Below are positions 56,816 through 64,000 of a stretch of 64,000 nucleotides of DNA, piece after piece. Below the pieces are notes generated by a model. That model was not told the origin of the DNA, made no database searches, and saw only the letters and a program-made list of their open reading frames with translations. The first letter of the stretch is position 1; the number at the start of each line of letters is the position of its first letter. The stretch covers positions 69,537,566 through 69,601,565 of the forward strand of contig CM055094.1 in NCBI GenBank assembly GCA_029204225.1, given 5' to 3'. Position numbers and translations under genes: made by a program. This stretch comes from Diphasiastrum complanatum (Eukaryota; Streptophyta; Lycopodiopsida; Lycopodiales; Lycopodiaceae).

Positions 56816-58062
56816 AAATTTTATTTTACATGCATTGATAGGCTCTCAACCTACATGACACACCAACATCATCACTTAGCCAACCATAATCAAACAAAGA
56901 TTGTCTATTTAATTCACAAAATCATTTTCTATATGTTTTTTTTTTTATTGTTATCATATCTTTACTCATGCACACATTTTGAATTAGAGCTCAATCCTTG
57001 AGGTAAGAAAAGAAAAATAATCATTTTTTGATGGGTCCAAGACAACTAGGACTTGAAAATAGATAATTACTAGGATCCAATGTAACAGAGTCACATATTT
57101 ATTCTTGAGAATATTTGTGACAATGTCATTGATATACCACAATGTTCTTGTTTTATTGCAAAACCATAGAAAGAATTCAAGGTTTTTCTAAACGTAATCT
57201 TAGTTTTCTCTTTTTAATGAAGAGAATGTCGTTGGCTCCCACAACAGAATATTTTTTTTAAATATGCACTTTTTTGATGCCACAAGGTGCACATAAAAAA
57301 GTTTACCTTTTCTTACATGCACCTTTTGTCCAGAAGATGCATGTAAAAACAAATTACGGCAAAATAAACATTGAAACAAAAAGTAAAAACAAAAATTACG
57401 GCAGGGAAGGATGATATGCCTCCTCCCGCCATTATGCCCTAGGGTGTCCGCCATTGGGCTACCGCCCTCGAGGGACCTCCTTGGGCAGATTGCCCTTGCA
57501 GGGTGACCTCCCTCCCCCTCAGGTGAACGCCCTTCCTGCGAGGATTGCCCTTGGAGGGTGACCTTCCCTACCCTTTCATTTATCTTGGAAACATTATTTA
57601 ATTACGAAAAGAGGTTTTCCTAATTGACATAGTAGCAGTTCAGATGAACATGTGTTCATTTGAGTCATTTCTTGAAAATGGAATGAGTCAATATCCTTCT
57701 AACTACATAAAATGAAATGGATACTTTGTGTCTATTCTGCTCACTTTTTGAACAAATTAAAAAGCAAAATGGGCATCTGGTTTTTTCAGAAAAAAATTGC
57801 CGCATGTTTCATCTTGTGCGTCAGGCGTCAAGCTGCCACGTGCTGGCTTGAGAGTGGTTAAAAAAAAGTCAAACTGCTCATTATGCTTCATAATCAGCAT
57901 GTAGGAAGTTTCAAAGTATCCATTACGCAATGGAAAGTGCCGGCATAGGCCATTCTGCCTGGTTTTACTTTCTAAAATTTTTCAGGCTTCGGGTCTCGCC
58001 TAAAAGATTTTGAAAATCCTTACGGACAAAATGGCATATATGCCCAACCCATTCCATACTAC
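56816..58062 (+). mobile_element. Dispersed hairpin repeat, copy in segment C
   Basis: Same sequence as 6016-7297 with small changes. About 30 bases around the CCCACA/TGTGGG hairpin are missing near 57248. GC-rich block at 57418-57570. Confidence 0.6.
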
Positions 58063-58448
58063 ATAATGATTATAAGGATTAACCGTGACTTATCAACTCT
58101 CACAAGGAAATCAACGTTTTTAGGGATACAAAGATGATTAATTCTCTAACAACTACTTACTGCATGGAAGGCATGATAATCATAATCTCTCAATTAGAAG
58201 AGTTGCTGTATTTCCAGTTTATTTTCTTAAATTCATCACAGTCAAGGCAAAGCGATGACTTCCATTCTTGAAAAAGCTGGCGTAGTCTGCCTTCAGAGGC
58301 AAGAGATAGCGCTGCAAACTGTTGCGGTAGTAAGTCTAAACTTCGGCATTCAAGTAACTATCAGACTCAAACAGTTTCTATAATTCAACATTAAGAGGAC
58401 AAATTACGTTGCAAGTGGCTTGAGTTGATGAACTGTCTTGTGTAGGAA

Positions 58449-59132
58449 TCATTTGGAGCCCGAGAAAATTGCTTTCAAACGGTCTATTGTCTTCTGATCC
58501 AAGATCAAAAATGATTTCTGTAGCACTTCATCCTTGATGTTTGAGCCAAACAAGGCACTCGAAATGGTTTGGAAACCAGGGCTCTGGCTGTTCAGAGCAA
58601 CCACGGCTTGAGCGGGTGCATCTCCTACATTGAGCTGAAAGTGAATGAGTCCTCTTGGAAAAATCATGACCTCACCTTTGCTGATGACCCTGGCAAATAG
58701 CTTGTTGTCAGCGGTGACAAAACCAGCGTACAAAGTTCCTTTTACAACATAAATGATCTCGGATGCACGGGGGTGGGTGTGAGGTTGGATAATTCCTCCC
58801 TTTGCAAAATCAAGCTTGGCAAAGGATAACCCAAGAGAGTTTAAGCCCGCAAACGTATCCACGTCAGCAAGAATAGCGCTGGCTCCGACACTGTTGTTAG
58901 TCTGGGGAGGAGCTGTGAGGCCATCAAAAACGAAATCATCTGTTGTGACAGCGGCTGGTGTTTTGCAAGGGTAGCCGTTCAGGTATAGATCCTTGGTAAG
59001 ATCAGCAACACAAAAGTCCTGTAAAGGATCCGCATCGGCGGCATTGACATTGAGAGGCGCGAATTGTAACAGAAGCAAGGCCGGGAATACCAGCAGCCCT
59101 GCAAAAATGTTGAAGAAAGTAGAGGACTCCAT
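58449..59132 (-). CDS. Germin-like protein (copy C), intact
   Basis: 227 residues, no intron, start at 59132 (MESSTFF), stop TGA. By eye it differs from copy B at residue 28 (Asn for His, in the signal peptide region) and residue 87 (Ile for Thr). Signal peptide about 1-31, Cys41 and Cys56, sequon at Asn79, first germin box with His118, His120 and Glu125, second box with His164: the complete metal site of the cupin barrel. Expected to be secreted to the cell wall as an oligomer; enzymatic activity cannot be predicted. As in copy B the frame is open about 81 codons upstream, through the putative TATA element, so that part is taken as promoter/leader. The near identity of B and C points to recent duplication or gene conversion. 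Confidence 0.93.
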   Translation of the reverse strand: MESSTFFNIFAGLLVFPALLLLQFAPLNVNAADADPLQDFCVADLTKDLYLNGYPCKTPAAVTTDDFVFDGLTAPPQTNNSVGASAILADVDTFAGLNSLGLSFAKLDFAKGGIIQPHTHPRASEIIYVVKGTLYAGFVTADNKLFARVISKGEVMIFPRGLIHFQLNVGDAPAQAVVALNSQSPGFQTISSALFGSNIKDEVLQKSFLILDQKTIDRLKAIFSGSK

Positions 59133-59272
59133 GTTGTCTGAAATGAACTTTGTTGAAAACCTCAGCTTATACGACGTAAGATGGACTGAAACTATTCCAA
59201 CAAGACAGATGCGTATGTCGCTGAACTGAGAGGTTGAGCGATGCCTATGTGAGATCGAGATCTGCGCAACAG

Positions 59273-59281
59273 ATATATAAT
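59273..59281 (-). promoter_or_regulatory. TATA-like element of GLP copy C
   Basis: Minus strand tATTATATATct, about 142 bases ahead of the start codon, at the same place as in copies A and B. Inferred core promoter. Confidence 0.55.
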
Positions 59282-61541
59282 ACAGTGGTGAAGATGGACG
59301 CTCCCGTAACGCCCAAGTAACTAGCTTCGAAGATAGATGAGAGGAATTTCCTACGCCTTTTCGGCATGCCTCCAACGTAGTTGCGTGACAGAATTGAAGT
59401 CAATTATCGGTCGTATTTTGGAGATGAAGGCAGAGATGGTAGAGTTTCTAGGGTTTTAAAACTTAACTTTCAATGACAGGATTTTATATTGTTATCAAAC
59501 TTGATGAAATCTCAACCAAGGATAAATTCGAGCTCAAAAGATGTTTTGTTCAAGTTGAAAGACCTACGACTAAGTGGCAAAGCCAAAAACTTATGATGCT
59601 CAAATGTATAAGGCTAAAATAGGCTGAATTTTTGTCTATAGAATATTTACAAAAGTTTAAAAGCACCAAGTAAAATTCTAATTTCAACAAACGTCCTCTA
59701 AATCTTCACCTAGTTTTTAGAATGGATTTTTTGTTTCTTACACATAATTGGCATGTCAATATTTTGCAGAAACATGGAACTGTGATTGTTGGGCGAATTT
59801 TTCGTTGAGGGATTGGTCCCGTCGGAAGATCCCCGACAAGGGGAAGGGACCACACCGCCCTTACACAAGTGGTTAGGGTAACGCCGCATCCAATCCCGAG
59901 GGCCGTCATAGTCACCCCATACTCTCGGGTCAATGAGAATTTTTCAGGCTCTTAGAGGTACAACCGCTAGAAGGTGAATAACTGCTACTGATTGACTTCT
60001 CAGATTTCTTGGTCTACAAAGAAATGTCAGGTAATGTATGCTAGTGAGATGAATGGCTACTCAAGTTCACTACTCAGTTTCTTCACCTGGAAATAAATGC
60101 TAGTGATGCTGATCTAAATCTTGAGTAGGATCTAACCGGACCTTGGGAGATCCTAAATTAGAAACCACTCTAGTCTTAATAGGATCCAAACCTCTATGGG
60201 ATGCTAGTAAGATTCGGAGGGATTCTAGAAGGGGGTCACGAGAGGCCCTCCTAAATCCATCCTACAAATTCAATCTACTATCTGTGACAAGCCCTACTGT
60301 TATATCTCAACATACTTTGGGAGTTTGGCTCCTGTGCCTATATGTGTCGTCATATTGTTAACTTCATCGATACTCTCAGACTGGGATTGGCATAATCGAT
60401 CCTAACATATGGTTCTACATGATCACGAGATGGGTCACTGAGAAACTCGAGGCACTTTCAATCAATTTGGGACATTGTTTTGATGTCGGATTTGGTTGCG
60501 TAGATGTGTCATATAGGCAAGATGTTGCTATAATGTTATCAAAACTTCTTAAAGACTCCTTTTGCATCATTGTGATCATCTTCAAAGTGATCTCGTAGGG
60601 TATTATCATTACCAAAGGCACGGTGGTGTAGGGGAGCTTTTGCCTTGTTTTATGCCTAAAGTCTCTAGCTATTCTATGCTACTTAAATGATAAAGAGACG
60701 AGGAAGCCAAGCTATGCTAGGGTCTTTCTGAAAACCCAAAATTCTATCTAAGTTTGGAGGTCGAGGTTGGTGAACAGAAGATCATATGGATAACTCTATA
60801 TGTTCTTACACAAGTTTTTCCCAATTGATGTGGACTTTCATGTGATGATTAGATTTGGAGTTTTACGCGGTGCTTATTGGCTTCGTGAATAACAAACTTT
60901 ACTACTTCATCGGCTTGAAATATCCACCACCTCTGAATGCTACTCTTAAATAAGCAGCTGCACAATGCTAACAATGGGTCCACCAAGCCAGAAAAGGATC
61001 ACGTAGTGAAATCTGTTATTAGTGAAATGTTGGTTCAATTTCAGAATCTATTTAATTGTCACAACAACATGAAAGTAGTTTTGTCTAGTTCTTGCTCTAT
61101 AGGACACGTGATAAAATAGGGAATGAAAGATGTAAGTTTTTGGTTCTCGGCATGCACGGGTCCTGTTCTTGGTGTGGATACCTGTGAAGTGAATATATGA
61201 GAGTGAATTTGACGATGATGCCTCACTCGAGCTTTTGCTATAATTGTGTACTGATTGTTTGCACATTGATTGTTTACCTTTTGGCTTTACTTGTTCTTAA
61301 TTACTTTGATGATTATGTTTTGCTGCGTGTGGAATAGTTGAAGGTGTAGTGTTGAAAAGAGGTCATGAGATGATAGGAAGCAATTCAAAATAGTCGAAGT
61401 AAATAGATGACTTCATCGAGCACAGCGGAATGAACCTTCTTTTCCTGTGCATGACTATGCCTATCAATATTGAACAAAAAGGTAGTGATAGAAATCACGT
61501 TCACCCTTTAGCAACTAGCTTTGAAATTGCTAGCAACTAAG

Positions 61542-62092
61542 TGATTACGTAGTCAAACATAAAGCATTGAAATATCAGACAATTATCAGCTACAAAGTAT
61601 TACAAAGAGGAATACATACTGACATATACTGAACGCAATAAGAAAAAGAAATTAGATTGTCAATTGCTTTATCCAGCTGGCTGTGATGTGCTAGCATTCA
61701 TCCAGTTAGGACTTCTCTAAAATTCACTTACTAATAAATTAATGCAAATCAGTGGCTTTAATTCCAAGCAGAATGTTAATGGTCTCTCTGTAGAAATGAA
61801 CTGTTTATCTCATAGTTCACATTTTTCTCGAAAAATGCTACAAATGCGAAAGGCTTTACTAAAACTATTCTCTTAATATTTTAGGCACCCTACAAATGCG
61901 AAAAACACGAAGTGTCCGAAGTCTTCGAAGTGGCCAAAGTATGTCGTTGTGGCCGAAGCAACAATAACCAGCTATGAACCATTTCCGAATAGTTCTACAG
62001 ACTATGTGAAAACACGAAGAAAACTGTAGATCTGGATAATCAGTTGGACGAAGATTAAAAATCAATTAGTTGATTAGTAAGAGAATAATCCA
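61542..62092 (-). mobile_element. Copia 3' LTR with internal deletion (copy C)
   Basis: TG (tgattacg) to CA (gaataatcca), 551 bp, followed by the purine tract ctgagggggag on the minus strand. Lacks the same 280 bases as copy A relative to the 831-bp LTR of copy B. Confidence 0.82.
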
Positions 62093-63680
62093 AGACTCCC
62101 CCTCAGTCTAAATCCATGAATTCCTTGACCTTCAAACTTAGTTCTGCACAAAAATTTCTGTGTGCATCCAAGCTTAATGATTTGTTAAAAATATTTGTTG
62201 TCATATCTTGCATTCATCGACAATCTTACAAATTAACCTCTTTTTCGAGTAATTTGCTTCTGACGTAGTGATACTTGATTTCAATGTGCTTACTCTTGGA
62301 ATGAAACCTAGGGTTGGCCGATAAGGCAATGGCACTTTGATTATCACAAAATAAAATCGTCGAAGCATATTGATTTAGACCGATATATGAGAGTAAGTTC
62401 CTCACCAAAATTGCTACCTTTGTAGCTTGAGAGGCTAGGATATACTCTGATTCAGTGGAAGATAGAGTATCGATGATTGCTTGTGAGTGTTCCATGAAAT
62501 AGGACCATTGTTGAGGAAGAATGTAAATCCAGAAGTGGATTTACGAGTATCTACATCTCCTTCCAAACTTGCATCTGTGTAACCATTGAGTAAATTGAGT
62601 GCGACTGCTCCATAACAAATGCAAAAGTCCATAGTAGCTTAAAGCTATCTCAAAACTCTGACAAGATCTTTCCAATGTGGTATATCAGGGTAGGTCATGA
62701 AGTAAGTTAAGGAGCTTACTGGAAAGACTATGTCTGGTCTGGTACAGATCAGGGCATGCATAAGAGATGCTATTATCGAATGGTAAGGATACTCATGCAT
62801 CTACTCCTTTTCTTGGATTGTTTGAGGACTCTGGTCCTTCGACAATTTGAGACCTCATTCCATTGGTGAGAAAGCTAACTTGCAATTAACTAGAATATAT
62901 CTGACTAACATATTGTAGATGTACCTCTGTTGAGTAATATAAATCAACTTTTGATTTCTGTCTCTTTCGATTTGAATACCAAGGTAGAAATGAGCTTCGC
63001 CCAGATCGGTCATGTCGAATTCGAAAGATAGCCTTGTCTTAGCTTCTTTTATCAGATCGATATTGTTGTTGAAAATCAGTGTGTCATCCACATACAAAGT
63101 GATAATAATAAAAGACTGCTGCACTGTTTTGAAGTAAACATTGGAACCTGACGAGCTTGGTGTGTAGCTGTGATCAATAAGAAAAGTATTGATTCTTTGA
63201 AACCATGCTTGAGCAGATTGCTTCAAGCCATAAAGTGCTTTATGGAGTTTACACACATGATTGTGTTGACCTTCGATATTGTAACCTTCAGGTTGCACCA
63301 TGTAAATGTCTTCTTTGACAAATGCGTTAAGATATGTTGTCTATACATCCATTTGATGTATTTCCAAATCTATTGCAGCGGCAAATGATAGCAAAATTCT
63401 TACAGAACAATGCTTAACTACTAGACTAAAATTCTTGGTATAATCGATGTAATGTATATGAGAGAATTCTTTGGCAACAAGTTGAGCTTTTCTTCTCTCA
63501 ATGCTTCCGTTTGTCTTGTATTTGATTTTGGATATCCATTTGAAAATCAACTACATTTCACTAGCAAGTAATTCACCAATTGTCCTTGTCTGGTTCTCGA
63601 TAAGAGATGAATATTGTTTATCCATAGCTTCTTTCCAAAGATCAGAATCGTGCTGACTGAGTGCTTCTTCAACAGTCGTA
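62093..63680 (-). pseudogene. Copia RT and RNase H remnant (copy C)
   Basis: Minus strand from the high end: FKWISKIKYKTNGSIERRKAQLVAKEFSHIHYIDY (63550 on), FAAAIDLEIHQMDV, stop, then MVQPEGYN and KLHKALYGLKQSAQAW, TLYVDDTLIF with catalytic YVDD, and DLGEAHFYLGIQIERD. After further shifts come LLNGYTDASLEGDVDTRKSTSGFTF, LSSTESEYILASQATK and FCDNQSAIALSANPRFHSKSKHIEIKYHYVRSKL. More complete than the copy B counterpart. Ends at about 63680, where the inverted hairpin repeat starts. Confidence 0.87.
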
Positions 63681-64000
63681 AGGGTGGTATACGAACGCCC
63701 TTCCTAGGGCAGAATGGTGCAAGGAGGCATCTACTTCACTGCCGTAATTTTTTTTTTCACTTTTTTTTTCAATGTTGTTTTTGCCGTAATTTGTTTTACA
63801 CGCACCTTTCAGACGGAAGGTGCATGTAAAAAAAAGATAAATTTTTGTACGTGCACATTGTGACATCCGGAATGTGCATGTTTCATGTTTTTTTGCCATA
63901 AACATTTTACTACCACAGATTCTGCTGTGGAAGGCAACACCATTCTCTTAATTGAAAAGTTAAAACTAAGATTACGTCTAGAAAAACATTGAGTTCTTTC
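63681..64000 (-). mobile_element. Dispersed hairpin repeat, inverted copy cut by the window end
   Basis: Matches 20975-21290: the GC-rich end, GCACCTT/AAGGTGC, TGCACATT/AATGTGCA-like with one change, and CCACAG/CTGTGG hairpins, then the ttaaaactaagattacgt phrase. Continues beyond the window. Confidence 0.6.

Larger units (their letters stand above)
56468..62610. repeat. Segmental duplication, copy C
   Basis: Collinear with copy A (5673-11464), including Copia scrap and hairpin repeat, and with copy B from 58063 on, including LTR and RNase H. Distinct features: a deletion of about 45 bases near 58122 compared with A and B, and only one unit of the tandem repeat (60868-60917). The stem-loop island is at 59813-59930. 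No gene lies in 59376-61541. Confidence 0.87.

Noticed and set aside
58993-59229. 78-codon plus-strand frame opposite each GLP
   Set aside because: Antisense shadow of the GLP signal-peptide region; conserved because the GLP is.
1-64000. CRISPR array, operon, riboswitch or bacterial mobile element
   Set aside because: No spaced identical repeats, Shine-Dalgarno-led gene strings or bacterial genes; all signals are plant nuclear.

Overview
The window is nuclear DNA of a land plant. It is AT-rich and consists mostly of degraded retrotransposons (Copia, Gypsy, LINE) with CACTA-like DNA-transposon pieces. Transcription signals are plant-like, primer-binding sites match plant initiator tRNA-Met, and the only non-transposon genes are germin-like proteins (GLPs). 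The lineage cannot be fixed from sequence alone; the GLP type would suit a seedless plant or gymnosperm, but that is a weak inference. No bacterial, organellar or CRISPR feature was seen.

The organising feature is one segment present four times, always in the same orientation. The copies are A (about 5.67-11.46 kb), D (14.37-16.53 kb, without the GLP coding region), B (34.47-39.34 kb) and C (56.47-62.6 kb). Copies A, B and C each carry one minus-strand GLP. B (34916-35599) and C (58449-59132) are intact, encode 227 residues and differ at two positions as read by eye. A (7731-8473) is a pseudogene with a nonsense codon and a captured fragment of U1 snRNA. In A, B and C the low-coordinate end of the same Copia LTR follows the GLP flank at the same place, so duplication came after that insertion.

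Layout: 0-1.8 kb LINE remnant; 1.8-3.1 kb Copia-type LTR; 3.5-5.3 kb Copia pol (-); 5.7-11.5 kb segment A; 11.5-14.05 kb Copia gag-PR with PBS and 5' LTR (-); 14.05-14.2 kb Copia RNase H scrap (+); 14.4-16.5 kb segment D; 16.5-19.5 kb Copia scraps and LINE endonuclease; 20.3-21.65 kb hairpin repeat (-); 21.7-22.3 kb LINE; 22.3-30.56 kb Gypsy (+) split by a 6.2-kb Copia (-); 30.56-32.8 kb Copia fragment (+); 32.8-34.1 kb Copia gag (-); 34.5-39.3 kb segment B; 39.6-44.2 kb Gypsy (+); 44.2-46.2 kb Copia (-); 46.3-48.1 kb Copia RNase H plus LTR (+); 49.3-50.1 kb CACTA-like remnant; 50.9-53.6 kb Copia (-); 53.7-55.1 kb Gypsy (-); 56.0-62.6 kb segment C; 62.1-63.7 kb Copia (-); 63.7-64 kb hairpin repeat (-).

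Only the two intact GLPs look like host protein genes. They should give secreted cupins with a complete metal-binding site. Every transposon reading frame examined carries stops, frameshifts, deletions or lost catalytic residues, so the locus is a recently duplicated GLP cluster in old nested repeats. The most unusual items are the U1 snRNA fragment in GLP copy A, a dispersed repeat with three consecutive hairpins, an in-frame Gypsy-Copia integrase fusion, and G-box palindromes spaced along Copia LTRs.
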